This document shows positions 45,525 to 54,767 of a DNA stretch of 64,000 bases, piece after piece; the stretch's first letter is position 1, and each line of letters opens with the position of its first letter. The DNA is from a virus: IMG/VR virus record IMGVR_UViG_3300028800_000064, positions 1 to 64,000 of that record; one strand, written 5' to 3'. The notes beneath the pieces are model-generated. The model saw only the letters and a list, made by a program, of their open reading frames with translations, was not told where the DNA came from and did not search any database. The position numbers were made by a program, and so were the translations under genes.

Positions 45525-46118
45525 ATGACTCACGATCTTTTTTCGCCCGATCACTTCGCGCAGAAAACCTGGGAGCGCGTGCGTAACGCGAAGCCCGCAG
45601 ATTTTGAACCGTGGGAAGAGGCGCGCGAACGCTACATCGCCGAGAAGGTGCAGCCGCTGCTTGCCATGTACAGGCAGGGTGACCATGATTGGTTCCGCGA
45701 TTTCAATCGGCGGCGCGGGCAGTGCATGCATGCCAGCGATTTGATCTTGCGATTGCAGAGGTTGAATCCCAACATCTCAGTGCAGTTTCAAATCAACTTC
45801 CCGGACGACTGGGGCTTGTATGCAGCTTCTCTTGGCCGCGTGCAGTTTCTCACCGGTTTCCCGAAAGGCTGGTTGACCGAATTCTCATACGCCATGGTGG
45901 ATGAGCGCGATCTGCCCACCGAAGAACGCAGGGGGTGGCGCACGGTCCTCATCTACTGCTTGATGAAAGGTGCCATCACCTGGAAGCAGGTGGTTGCAGA
46001 GTTCGGCGAACCGAACGATGCGTGGAACGAGATGCGCTGGCAGGAAGTGACTGCTGACTTCCGGCACGGCGGAGATGAGATTGTGCAGCGGAATATTGCG
46101 AACGTAGTCCAGCTCTGA
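45525..46118 (+). CDS. hypothetical protein
   Basis: A 197-residue soluble protein from ATG 45525 (TTG 45513 is an in-frame alternative but sits on the ribosome site). Helical with many aromatics (FEPWEEARERYIAEKVQPLL, FPDDWGLYAASLGRVQFLTG). I recognise no family. It alone follows the long structured leader, so its expression may be specially controlled. Confidence 0.6.
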   Translation: MTHDLFSPDHFAQKTWERVRNAKPADFEPWEEARERYIAEKVQPLLAMYRQGDHDWFRDFNRRRGQCMHASDLILRLQRLNPNISVQFQINFPDDWGLYAASLGRVQFLTGFPKGWLTEFSYAMVDERDLPTEERRGWRTVLIYCLMKGAITWKQVVAEFGEPNDAWNEMRWQEVTADFRHGGDEIVQRNIANVVQL

Positions 46119-46126
46119 ACCCCCAG

Positions 46127-46168
46127 TTGCTGAAAACTTGTTACAGTTTTTGACTAATCTCCCCATAG
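46127..46168 (+). promoter_or_regulatory. late-promoter motif, copy C
   Basis: TTGCTG at 46127-46132, TTGACTA at 46150-46156, six bases, CCATAG at 46163-46168. Over about 40 bases it matches copy B, including AGTTGCTGAAA, CTT, TTACA and CCATAG. It stands before the gene at 46209. Confidence 0.6.
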
Positions 46169-46208
46169 GTGTAGAGTATTCAGTGTGAGCCTTTTGAGGA
46201 GTAGTCAA

Positions 46209-46709
46209 ATGCCAAATGAGCATGACGCCAACCGTAGTTCTGCCCTTTCGCCGGAAGCTCTGGCGATGATTAACACTGCCACGGCGCAAGCTGTTCAGGC
46301 CGCCGTGAAGAGTGTCTTCGAAAATCTGGGACCCGTCCTCAAGGATATGGCGATCACCCCCGAAAAGTTGCGGGAAGCCAACAAGCCGTACGAGGACCCT
46401 GCCAAGATCGCCCGCGAGATGCGCGAGTCGCTGAAGTCGAAGGCGGATGAAGCCGAAATCCAGAAGATGAATAACGCGCGCAAGGCCGCGTGCCCGCACC
46501 TGGACAAGAACGGTCGCTCTGCCATCTGCTTGGTTCACAATCAGCCGGATCATCAAGCGCGCGGCGTATGCGTGGTTTGCGGCGATTGGATTCACCCGAA
46601 GGAATGGCGCATCGGAGTACCTGATGAGAAGAATCCGCGTGGCCGGGCCTACTTGGTCGAGCCGCACAAAGATTACCGAATAGTTTTGCAGCTGGAGTCC
46701 ATGAACTAA
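46209..46709 (+). CDS. zinc-binding hypothetical protein
   Basis: A 166-residue protein from ATG 46209 behind TGAGGAG. A helical N-terminal half (INTATAQAVQAAVKSVFENLG) is followed by a Cys/His domain: CPHLDKNG, CLVHNQPDHQ and CVVCGDWIHP, enough for one or two zincs. Unknown function; its own late-type promoter suggests late expression. Confidence 0.6.
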   Translation: MPNEHDANRSSALSPEALAMINTATAQAVQAAVKSVFENLGPVLKDMAITPEKLREANKPYEDPAKIAREMRESLKSKADEAEIQKMNNARKAACPHLDKNGRSAICLVHNQPDHQARGVCVVCGDWIHPKEWRIGVPDEKNPRGRAYLVEPHKDYRIVLQLESMN

Positions 46710-46772
46710 GTGTAGTACTTTCTGATCGACGGGGCGCAGTGATTGCCCCGAGCAGTTAAAAAAGGAGCGATC

Positions 46773-47030
46773 ATGCAAAATGATTTGGTTTTCTCTGTAG
46801 TTGAGATCAAAGCCCTGGGGTCCGGTCTCGGTCGTCGTCTCTCTGTCCGTTTAGACGGAGATTGGCTGGACCGCGCCTCATGTAATTCGCAGGGTGCCCC
46901 TCAACCTGCCGCATATACTATTCATGCGGTCTTGCCTTATTCTCCAGAATATGGTACACTTCAAATTGGTCAACGCTTTGGGTTGGTTTCTGTTCCATTT
47001 CCTGAAATCGGAGAGGCAGGTTCGCGATGA
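46773..47030 (+). CDS. small hypothetical protein
   Basis: An 85-residue beta-rich protein from ATG 46773 behind AAAAAAGGAG. The gap before it (46710-46772) holds a hairpin GGGGC...GCCCC but no T run. It ends with an ATGA overlap onto the first glycosyltransferase, so it may work with it. Confidence 0.55.
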   Translation: MQNDLVFSVVEIKALGSGLGRRLSVRLDGDWLDRASCNSQGAPQPAAYTIHAVLPYSPEYGTLQIGQRFGLVSVPFPEIGEAGSR

Positions 47031-47800
47031 GTGCTAAACCGAACGGCATAGTATTGTTAGTCCCTACGAGCGGACGCAACGTCTGCATCGAATGGGCAGC
47101 CGCGATTTCTTCACTGAGCTATCCCGTAGGGATGAACCATTATCTCTACATCAGCAAAGCCGACCCAACCGGTGGTCACACCCGCGCTGAACAGCGCGAG
47201 ATGCTGGCGGATATGGCGTTGAAGATCAACGCTGAATTTATGATGTGGATCGACGATGATACGATCCCCCCGGCGACTGCCGTCCAAGAACTGTGCTACG
47301 TGCTGGCGCAGAATCCGAAAGCCGCGATTTGCGGTGGCATCTACTGCACCAAGGGTCATCCGACCGAACCCATCGTGTTTTTGGAACTGGGCGGAGGACC
47401 ACACTGGCTCTGGACCATGGGCGACATTTTCAAATGCGCCGGTCTTGGGACCGGATGCATGATGGTTCGGACCAGCGTTTTGAAGGAACTTTCCAAGCCG
47501 TGGTTTCAGGACATCGCGAAGGCCACGCTTGGTGAAACCGAAACGCGCAACGGGGAGACGATCAACGTTGCCGCTCGGACGGGCACGGACGATCTATATT
47601 TCTGCAAGAAAGTTGCAGAGGCCGGGTACGACATCATTGCGCATGGCGGCGTCCTGCCGGTTCATGTGGACTACACCAACAACGAAAACGTTCCCTACAA
47701 GCTTCCGAAGAACTCCTACCCCGTAACCAGCTACGCTGAGAAGCTTGCCGCACTCAACGCTACGCTGCCGCCCGACAAACAGAGGATTCTGCTGCCATGA
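47027..47800 (+). CDS. glycosyltransferase, GT-A fold
   Basis: A 257-residue GT2-like enzyme. A Rossmann-like start (IVLLVPTSGRNVCIEWAAAI) leads to the metal/sugar-nucleotide motif MMWIDDDTIPP (near residue 73), then GGIYCTKG and GLGTGCMMVRTSVLKEL, typical for phage and cell-surface GT-A enzymes. It would transfer a sugar to phage DNA, protein or host surface. Coupled to a second glycosyltransferase by an ATGA overlap. Confidence 0.8.
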   Translation: MSAKPNGIVLLVPTSGRNVCIEWAAAISSLSYPVGMNHYLYISKADPTGGHTRAEQREMLADMALKINAEFMMWIDDDTIPPATAVQELCYVLAQNPKAAICGGIYCTKGHPTEPIVFLELGGGPHWLWTMGDIFKCAGLGTGCMMVRTSVLKELSKPWFQDIAKATLGETETRNGETINVAARTGTDDLYFCKKVAEAGYDIIAHGGVLPVHVDYTNNENVPYKLPKNSYPVTSYAEKLAALNATLPPDKQRILLP

Positions 47801-48684
47801 CTGATCTCGTAATCGGATTCGCCGCTAACTACGATTGGCCAGCGTTGGAACCGTTTGCTGTTTCTCTTGCCCGCTCAGGCTACACGGGCAAGAAAGTGTT
47901 GTTTGCGCAGAAGCTTACCGCAGAGGCCTGCGAGCATTTGCAAGAGCTGGGGTTTGAATTGCTGCCCCTGCCGGTTTTGGATTACTCCGACGCGCAACTA
48001 CCGCTTGGGAGTTTTTTTGCTTACGTCGCGCGCTTTCTTCTCATTCATCGATACCTGTACGACCATCCGCAATACCGTTTTGTTGTTACCTGTGACGCCC
48101 GCGATGTGATTTTTCAGTCAGACCCGATGGTCTGGCTGGAGAAGAATATCGGAGACGCGGGGTTGGTCGCTGCGTCCGAATATATCTATCACTGGGCGCA
48201 ACAAGGAAACACGGCCTGGGTGAAAGCTGGCTTCCAGGAAGTTGATTCGTGGATGATGTCGCAGATTGTGTACTGTTCTGGTTTCATTTCTGGCAGGGCA
48301 GAGTACATGAAAGACCTTTGTCTGGCGATCTATCTGATAGGGCGGCATCTGACGGGGAAAATCTGGGGCGCGGACCAGCCTGCTTATAACGCGATTATGC
48401 ACCAAAAGCCCTACGCCGACATAACCTTGGTTCCAACCATCGATCAGGGCTACTGTTTCAATCTTTGTGTTGTGGCCTTCGAAGAGTATCGCCAAAGCTT
48501 GTTGGAATCCCCGCCCCCGCTGGTTTATGGCTCTACCCGAACAGACGGAGTGAACCCGCCAAATATGTGGGATTATGATCTGGCCGATCTGAAACAGTTT
48601 GCGGTGCTGCACCAGTACGACCGTATGCCAGAACTCACCCAGCAGATTCGTTCGGAATATCGACTAGCCACTGTCGCCAAATAA
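47797..48684 (+). CDS. second glycosyltransferase
   Basis: A 295-residue protein. The segment VVTCDARDVIFQSDPMVW (near residue 96) is the DxD-containing motif of a GT-A enzyme, followed by GFISGRAEYMKD and WGADQPAYNAIMH, which agree with nucleotide-sugar transferases of the type that read a stem-like N-terminal strand (DLVIGFAANYDWPALEPF). It is likely to act in sequence with the upstream enzyme, for example by extending a glycan on a virion protein or modified DNA base. The acceptor is unknown. Confidence 0.7.
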   Translation: MTDLVIGFAANYDWPALEPFAVSLARSGYTGKKVLFAQKLTAEACEHLQELGFELLPLPVLDYSDAQLPLGSFFAYVARFLLIHRYLYDHPQYRFVVTCDARDVIFQSDPMVWLEKNIGDAGLVAASEYIYHWAQQGNTAWVKAGFQEVDSWMMSQIVYCSGFISGRAEYMKDLCLAIYLIGRHLTGKIWGADQPAYNAIMHQKPYADITLVPTIDQGYCFNLCVVAFEEYRQSLLESPPPLVYGSTRTDGVNPPNMWDYDLADLKQFAVLHQYDRMPELTQQIRSEYRLATVAK

Positions 48685-48688
48685 GTTT

Positions 48689-48707
48689 TAGACTTGTCCC
48701 TCTATAG
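48689..48707 (+). promoter_or_regulatory. late-promoter motif, copy D
   Basis: TAGACTT at 48689-48695, six bases, CTATAG at 48702-48707, as in copy A. It is followed by a strong hairpin, CTGCAGG (48728-48734) with CCTGCAG (48738-48744), in the leader of the virion gene at 48762. Confidence 0.65.
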
Positions 48708-48761
48708 TAGGTGGTCACTACGACGCCCTGCAGGGTCCCTGCAGATTAAGAGGAAAACATC

Positions 48762-49730
48762 ATGGCACAAATTCTTAGTTCTCGCGGGTACGATTCGTCC
48801 TACCGTGGATCGAATGCCCCTGGCGCGTTTTATCAGATTTTGACTTCCGACTTCGGTGAGCCTGCTCCCGGAGCCCCGACGCTGACGGTGCGCACCGCTT
48901 CCGGAACCATCACTTCCACCACATCCAACATCAAGTTGACTTGGATTACGGCGGAAGGCGTTTCGCTCCCGTCCACCAATACCGGCATTACGGTGAACTC
49001 GGCTGACGGCGGCGTGTCTATCGTCATCCCCACTGCTCCGACTACCGGAGCCCCGGTCATCGGGTACCAGATTTATTCGCAAGGTTCGACCGGCGCGCCT
49101 CTTTTGAATACCGCTGGCATCGTTCCCGCGCCTCAGACGTTCCAAACCACAAGCGGCCCGGTGATTGGGTTCCCGATCACGTCCACCACTGTGTTTCAGA
49201 ACAGCTTTGGTACGGGTGCGGGCGTTCCTCTCGTGGACCAATCGGGTATTCAGCCTGCGCTGCCTTCGGTTTCGGCAGCTTCTGCTTCCGCGAGCGGCAC
49301 CGCCGATTACGATTTCATCGTGCCCAACTCTGGGTCTCAGTGGAAGACGTACAAGTCCGTTGGATACATGAAGCCCTCGGGTGTTGCAGAAACGCCGGGC
49401 CTCTCCATGGTCGCGAACTTGGATTGTCTCGCCCCGCTCTATCCAGGTGCGACCCCAGGCACCAGCACCTACACGCAAGTGTCGGTGACACCAGGGACCT
49501 ACATGGTGATGAATGGAAACCTGTTCATCTCCACATCCGCGACCGCAAACATCGCTGCCACTTTCATCGGCGGCGCAGCGTTCGCAGTCACCAAGGGCAC
49601 GTCTGTAACAGACGGTTCCGTGACATGGCTGTGTCTCGGTAAGGCTGTCCTTGTCCGCGCTCACTTTATCAACAACGGCAGCAACGCACAGACACCTGTG
49701 CAGCAAGAGACCGACATTTTCCAGTTCTAA
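48762..49730 (+). CDS. putative virion protein
   Basis: A 322-residue Ser/Thr/Gly/Ala-rich beta protein, with Ig-like repeats suggested by SNIKLTWITAEGVSLPSTNTG and PVIGYQIYSQGSTGAPLL (fibronectin-type phrasing). The C-terminus has SVTDGSVTWLCLG, also seen in phage structural proteins. Behind a strong late-type promoter and a hairpin leader, it begins the second virion block. Probably a head fibre or tail component. Confidence 0.55.
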   Translation: MAQILSSRGYDSSYRGSNAPGAFYQILTSDFGEPAPGAPTLTVRTASGTITSTTSNIKLTWITAEGVSLPSTNTGITVNSADGGVSIVIPTAPTTGAPVIGYQIYSQGSTGAPLLNTAGIVPAPQTFQTTSGPVIGFPITSTTVFQNSFGTGAGVPLVDQSGIQPALPSVSAASASASGTADYDFIVPNSGSQWKTYKSVGYMKPSGVAETPGLSMVANLDCLAPLYPGATPGTSTYTQVSVTPGTYMVMNGNLFISTSATANIAATFIGGAAFAVTKGTSVTDGSVTWLCLGKAVLVRAHFINNGSNAQTPVQQETDIFQF

Positions 49731-49817
49731 TTTTCCATAGGGGCGTCTGGGTCGCTTCGGCGATCCGGCTCCTGCCAATTTTCGAAAGTAGTCAAATCAC
49801 CGTTTGGAGGCAAGGCA

Positions 49818-50132
49818 ATGAGCACATCACCCGAAGCACCCGTGGCGACACCAGCCGCCCCGGCAGCACCAAAGACTGCGATTCAGATTATCGAGCAAGA
49901 GTTGGCCAATTTCATTCAGCAACACGCACAGGCCATTTCCAAGGTTCACGCAATCGAAGGCGCAATTCAGGGAGCCCAGCATCTGTTGGGCAAGTTGAAG
50001 GCCGAAGCTGCCAAGGCGGAAGCTGCAACGAAAGCTGCAGTGTCTGACTTGGAAAAAGAGGCGGGTCAGGTCGAAAACGACGTGAAGACCGAAGCGAGCA
50101 AGGTCACGGAGTTCGTAAAAAAGGAATTGTAA
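49818..50132 (+). CDS. coiled-coil protein
   Basis: A 104-residue protein behind TTGGAGGC. An Ala/Pro-rich start leads to a long Ala/Lys/Glu helix (AEAAKAEAATKAAVSDLEKE) that should form a coiled coil or amphipathic rod. Function unknown; its place suggests a virion component. The upstream gap (49731-49817) has a CCATAGG that may be a degenerate late motif and a small hairpin TCGCTTCGGCGA. Confidence 0.55.
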   Translation: MSTSPEAPVATPAAPAAPKTAIQIIEQELANFIQQHAQAISKVHAIEGAIQGAQHLLGKLKAEAAKAEAATKAAVSDLEKEAGQVENDVKTEASKVTEFVKKEL

Positions 50133-50178
50133 TTGATCTTCCAGAGATGCCTGCTCACATCACTGGATGCTCCGAACA

Positions 50179-50220
50179 CGCCCTGTTTCTCCTCATAAGA
50201 GGGACAGGGCGTTTCTATTT
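50179..50220 (+). terminator. rho-independent terminator
   Basis: CGCCCTGT (50179-50186) pairs with ACAGGGCG (50204-50211), with an inner CCTC/GAGG extension, followed by TTTCTATTT. It separates the coiled-coil gene from the tail genes. Confidence 0.75.
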
Positions 50221-50241
50221 CCTGAGTAGATCGAGAAGATC

Positions 50242-51654
50242 ATGGCAAATTTCAATCTTGTTCCGAACGTGAATCAGACGACCACCATCCAAGCGATGGC
50301 GGATCAACTGAAAATTCACACGAAGCTCCAGAATTTTTTCAACGTTGGCGGGATCGACGGCCAGCCCATGCTTCGGCTGTGCGACAATGTCCAGCAGATG
50401 CTGTTGACGCGGCGCATGGGTTGGAAGTTCAACCGGGTGAATTTGGGAAGCAACAATCCTGCGGTCAACCCGCACTTTTTCGTGAGCCAGCAAGGCTTTC
50501 AGGACTTTCATCATGCTGGGGCATCGTGTTTCGCGCTCATCAATAGCGTCACGCCAGGCGGTCAACTTCCCGCAGGTGGGGCGGGCGTGGATTTGAACCC
50601 CGGCACGTATCAGAATGGCAACGCGCGCGTCAATTATGGTCCGTTCAATGGCGGCAATTCCTACGGGCCGACTGGGAACTGGCAAACCGCTGGAATCATC
50701 TTTGATCCGGTGGCCAACACTTTCACCGTGCAATTTCTCGATCCTCACCCCTTTCAATCGGCGAACATTGGGTCGTCGCAGATGCTGATCGCCGGTGTGG
50801 TGAATCCCGCGTACAACAGCACGTTCACATACAACCAGCTCACGCAAACCAGCCAGTGGATCAACAGCTACACGCTGATCGCCATCCCAGACAACTTCCA
50901 TATCGTTCTGGCAGGCACGCCAGGGCAGTTCGGCTTTGTCGGAAGCATCTCCGCCAGCGGCAGCATTACAACGATCACGATGCCAAACGCGATGAGCCCC
51001 GGCGACATTATGACGTTCACAGGGATCACCACGAACTCCGCGCTGAACGGCAAGACGGTTACGCTGCTAACGGCTACAGCGTCCTCGATCACTTTCACGA
51101 CTCCGACAGGCGTCACAATTACAAACGGAGCTGACACAGGAACAGTGTATGCAGCCCCATCGGGCGCGCCGGGCATCTGGAACATGGGCTGGGTCGAAGC
51201 CGCCGCGACCGCGGATATCAACAACCCCAGCTTTCCTCTGCCCGTCACGCCTATCAATGCTGTGCATCGGATCGCGCCCGAGTACACATCCACGGGCGAT
51301 GCGTTGAATCTATCTTGTGAGATCGACTACGGTAACGGGGTGGTGAAATTCCGAACTTCGGAGCCAGTCAGCACGTACCCGTATGCGTTTAACGTGGTGT
51401 ACCAGGCCAAGTCGCCGAAGTTCACCAGCGGTCAGAATGTGTTTCAGTGGCCGGATGACCTGTCCTACGTTTTGTTCGAAATGCTGTTGTGGCAGGGCAT
51501 GCGCTTTGCGTACGGAATCACCTCGACCGAAACACAAGCGCAAATGCAAGCGGCGATGATGGCAGTTCAAGCGGCCATGGCGTCCGAGGATCGCGAGGAT
51601 AATATCCAATCTTTGACGCCGAACTTCACGCTGATGGGTGGCCCGACCGGATAA
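50242..51654 (+). CDS. tail adaptor-like protein with an Ig-like insert
   Basis: A 470-residue protein. The helical N-terminus (IQAMADQLKIHTKLQNFFNVG) and the C-terminal part (WPDDLSYVLFEMLLWQGMRFAYG, with QAQMQAAMMAVQAAMASEDRE) have the feel of the head-to-tail adaptor or gatekeeper proteins of short-tailed phages. In the middle (about residues 235-300) lies a beta module with TITMPNAMSPGDIMTFTGIT and LNGKTVTLL...NGADTGTVY that recurs in other structural genes here. The assignment is inferred. Confidence 0.5.
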   Translation: MANFNLVPNVNQTTTIQAMADQLKIHTKLQNFFNVGGIDGQPMLRLCDNVQQMLLTRRMGWKFNRVNLGSNNPAVNPHFFVSQQGFQDFHHAGASCFALINSVTPGGQLPAGGAGVDLNPGTYQNGNARVNYGPFNGGNSYGPTGNWQTAGIIFDPVANTFTVQFLDPHPFQSANIGSSQMLIAGVVNPAYNSTFTYNQLTQTSQWINSYTLIAIPDNFHIVLAGTPGQFGFVGSISASGSITTITMPNAMSPGDIMTFTGITTNSALNGKTVTLLTATASSITFTTPTGVTITNGADTGTVYAAPSGAPGIWNMGWVEAAATADINNPSFPLPVTPINAVHRIAPEYTSTGDALNLSCEIDYGNGVVKFRTSEPVSTYPYAFNVVYQAKSPKFTSGQNVFQWPDDLSYVLFEMLLWQGMRFAYGITSTETQAQMQAAMMAVQAAMASEDREDNIQSLTPNFTLMGGPTG

Positions 51655-51672
51655 AGACTTCGGGCACCTAAG
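51654..51672 (+). promoter_or_regulatory. late-promoter motif, copy H
   Basis: AAGACTT at 51654-51660 (overlapping the stop of the previous gene), six bases, CCTAAG at 51667-51672, then TAGGGATACCCATG leading into the fibre gene. Confidence 0.5.
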
Positions 51673-51683
51673 TAGGGATACCC

Positions 51684-54674
51684 ATGATTACGTTGACAAA
51701 TGGTTTGCCGCAGGGTCCGAACGGTTTAATTGTGCCGAACGGCTCGATCAAGTTTCAACTGAACATCGACGCTACTGTGATCGCCGCGCCGGGCGGTTTC
51801 GTCGCGGCGGATATTCCTGTGGTGTTTCAGTTCAACGCGGCTGGGCAGATTCAACCAAATCCGCCCGCAGCCGCTGCGCAAATTTACAGCAACGCGGAGC
51901 TGAATCCGCAAAACTCGATTGGTCTGGGCACGTACTATTTGGTCACGTTCTACGATCAGAACGGCGCGCAGTTGAATATGTCGCCCATGTGGTGGCAGTT
52001 TTATGAAGCGGCAGGCTCGACGGTGGATATCAGTCAGATCACTCCGGTGTCTACCGTAGGAGGCAACGTGATTTTTTATCCGACACCAAACTTCACGAAC
52101 AACATTGCGTGGAATGATATTCTTCCGGCCACGGGCAACATGGCTTTGAATAATGGGGCGTTCACGACTACGATCACCTCTTCCGGGTTGTTTGACATTG
52201 AGGGGCCGTTTCAGGTAGATGGTCCAGCTACGTTCACGGAGCAGATTACGAATGTAGGAGCTTTGATTATCTCCCCGACCACGATTTCTTTTGCGGCTCC
52301 CACGGTAACTCCGGCAGTCTCCGGCAGTTCGGTGTGGTCTTATCAAGTCGCTGCGTTCCGCTCCAATGTTTTGATTGCTCTCTCCGCTGTGGGTACCACA
52401 TCAGTCGGAACGGCGACGTTGAGTGGTACGGATTTTAATACCGTCACATGGGCGGCAGTTCCAACTGCGGATACCTACGTGGTGCAGATGGTCGCGAGTC
52501 CTGCCCAGAATCCAGAAGGCATTTTCACAGGAGCGGGTATCGTGGCAGTGCTGAGTGCTCCCACGGTCACCTATAATGATGTCTCCGGGTTACCCCACTA
52601 CGGTGCTGGTAATAACGCCTGGTTGTATGGGTCTGAGTCGGGTTTTGTGGGGATCACCACTGGGCTGCACATCGGCCCAGCGTTTACGGCCTTCTCCGGG
52701 GCGTTTCCCTTTACTGCCGACTTGGCGGCGGGTTCTCCGCTTGTTGTGAACTCCATCAGCAGTAATTCCGCGATTGTGGGAAACCTCCAGGTGTCTGGAG
52801 CGCAGTCCGGTTTTCCGAACTACCTGGCGACGGGATATCTTGCGTTAGAGGTCACCGCAGCTAACACGGGGTTATTCACCAGCGCGCTATACGTGGCTTC
52901 CGATTATACGGGTTCGACCGGAACCCAAGAATTTTTGTTTGGTATCATCGCCAGTCCCACGCATTCAGGTTCGGGCGCGCTGACAAACCTCGGCGGCTAT
53001 TATTGCGCCTGCAACCCATATGGGACCGGCGCACTCGACACCATGTTCTGCTTTGAGGCCGACACGCCAGAGCCGCCAGGCGGAACGCTAGCAACAAACA
53101 TCGGCGTCTGGATCAACGATCAGTCGGGCATCGCCACCAGCAACTACGGTTTGAAACTCGACGCGCTCACCAATGTCGGAGCCGGAAATTGGGCTATCTA
53201 CGCCGACAACGGAATAGTAGATTTGGGCGGCAACCTGAGTACTCAAAACAGAACAGCCGCCATTAGCACTGTGAATCGGTCTTCTCCCACGTTCACGTTA
53301 GGCGGCCACTATTGGACGGGCTCCGTATCGGCGGTGGACTCCTGGACGCTGCAGGATTTTCTGTACCTCGGAGCCGTGTATACTTTGTCCGCTGCTTCAA
53401 ACGCAGCCGGGGGTCAGACAACATACACTGGTGTTTTCATCCCGACGCTGCCAGTCGGCACAACGCTGACCATTGCGGGATTTTCGAATGCGGGTAACAA
53501 CGGAAGTTTTACGGTTACGGACAATCGTGGAAATTCGCTGGTGGTTGGAAACTCGGGCGGGGTGTTGGAAAGTCATGTCGCTACGGCCACGGTGACATCA
53601 GGCAGTGGCAGTGCGCTGCTCTTTACGCACGCTGGGTCTTCTAGTCGGACCCAGATTTTGATCCCGAATGCTTTTAGCAACTACCCAGATTTGGCGTTCG
53701 AGGGAGACACTGGATTAGGATTTTCGAATCTGGGGTCTTCTGAACTGCAGCTTTCGTGCGGCCCATCGGCTGCCTTTTTGTGGACGACGAATACGTTCGA
53801 AGTAGGTGTTGGAGATATGTGTTTCGGCCCTGCCGGGGTCGCCATGGTGTCTCTGCACACGGACCCGACAACGACATACGCTTTGTCGGCGGCGTCAAAC
53901 GCATCGGCGGGCAACACGACATACACGGGGGTTTTTTCTCCTGTGGTTCCTGTGGGGGCGAAAGTTAACGTCGGTGGATTTACAAACTTCGGAAACAACG
54001 TAACCTATGGTGTCACAGTCTCCTGCAATAGCACAACCTTAGTTGTGGTCAATCCCAATGGTGTAGCCGAAACCAAAGTGGCCTCGGTCTCGACCAGCAA
54101 CCCGTGCTTTTTTGTGGGGCTGGGCGGATCGGCGGTTTCCGGCTTTACGGCGACTCTGGGGGTTCCGCCACAGGGCTACGATCCTCCCGCTACGGGAACA
54201 TGGACAAGTAGCCAAGCCGGGCGGCTGTGGTTCAACACCGCCACCTCGCAACTGCGATACTGGGACGGCGTAGAAACCGCATCAGTGCCGGGCACGGTCG
54301 CCACATCGCACTTGACCGCGCAAGCCGCTGCGATCTCCGCGACAACCATCTATGCGGTTCCCGCTGCTTTGGGGGGCCTGTATGAAATTTCGTGGTCGGC
54401 GACGGTAACGGTTGTGGATGGCAGCTCATCCACACTCGGTGGTGCCACGGGCTTTCAGGCGAAGTACACAAACGTGAATGACTCTGTAGTGAAAACTACC
54501 AACCCCACAACCGCGACGATTTCAGCCGGAAATACTACGGCAACATCGATTGGCGGGACTGTTGTGGCCTACTGTAAGGGCGGCACGAATCTGCAGTATC
54601 TGTTCGGGTACACGAGCAATACTCCAGGGCAGATGAATTACGATTTGAACATCTACGTGCGGTACCTCGGATAA
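51684..54674 (+). CDS. tail fibre protein
   Basis: A 996-residue beta-rich protein of low charge. N-terminal residues (about 1-130) may form the attachment domain (SIKFQLNIDATVIAAPGGFV, YYLVTFYDQNGAQLNMSPMW). The middle has strand-and-turn patterns common in fibres. Two diverged copies of a domain, LSAASNA-x-TTYTGVF followed by VGxxLxIxGFxNxGNN (about residues 565 and 731), stand in the C-terminal half. The end, near VYAVPAALGGLYEISWSATV and NINYDLNIYVRYLG-like segments, could be a trimerising or receptor-binding tip. Confidence 0.65.
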   Translation: MITLTNGLPQGPNGLIVPNGSIKFQLNIDATVIAAPGGFVAADIPVVFQFNAAGQIQPNPPAAAAQIYSNAELNPQNSIGLGTYYLVTFYDQNGAQLNMSPMWWQFYEAAGSTVDISQITPVSTVGGNVIFYPTPNFTNNIAWNDILPATGNMALNNGAFTTTITSSGLFDIEGPFQVDGPATFTEQITNVGALIISPTTISFAAPTVTPAVSGSSVWSYQVAAFRSNVLIALSAVGTTSVGTATLSGTDFNTVTWAAVPTADTYVVQMVASPAQNPEGIFTGAGIVAVLSAPTVTYNDVSGLPHYGAGNNAWLYGSESGFVGITTGLHIGPAFTAFSGAFPFTADLAAGSPLVVNSISSNSAIVGNLQVSGAQSGFPNYLATGYLALEVTAANTGLFTSALYVASDYTGSTGTQEFLFGIIASPTHSGSGALTNLGGYYCACNPYGTGALDTMFCFEADTPEPPGGTLATNIGVWINDQSGIATSNYGLKLDALTNVGAGNWAIYADNGIVDLGGNLSTQNRTAAISTVNRSSPTFTLGGHYWTGSVSAVDSWTLQDFLYLGAVYTLSAASNAAGGQTTYTGVFIPTLPVGTTLTIAGFSNAGNNGSFTVTDNRGNSLVVGNSGGVLESHVATATVTSGSGSALLFTHAGSSSRTQILIPNAFSNYPDLAFEGDTGLGFSNLGSSELQLSCGPSAAFLWTTNTFEVGVGDMCFGPAGVAMVSLHTDPTTTYALSAASNASAGNTTYTGVFSPVVPVGAKVNVGGFTNFGNNVTYGVTVSCNSTTLVVVNPNGVAETKVASVSTSNPCFFVGLGGSAVSGFTATLGVPPQGYDPPATGTWTSSQAGRLWFNTATSQLRYWDGVETASVPGTVATSHLTAQAAAISATTIYAVPAALGGLYEISWSATVTVVDGSSSTLGGATGFQAKYTNVNDSVVKTTNPTTATISAGNTTATSIGGTVVAYCKGGTNLQYLFGYTSNTPGQMNYDLNIYVRYLG

Positions 54675-54709
54675 GACGAGATGCTGTTGGGCGCAGCGGT
54701 AACTGAAAC

Positions 54710-54728
54710 AAGACTTTCCCTTCCATAA
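54710..54728 (+). promoter_or_regulatory. late-promoter motif, copy I
   Basis: AAGACTT at 54710-54716, six bases, CCATAA at 54723-54728. A hairpin TGAGGGT/ACCCTCA (54730-54745) follows, and AAGACT is matched by AGTCTT at 54753-54758 so that the motif itself can pair with the leader. Confidence 0.55.
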
Positions 54729-54767
54729 GTGAGGGTCTACCCTCAATCACATAGTCTTGGGTGTATC

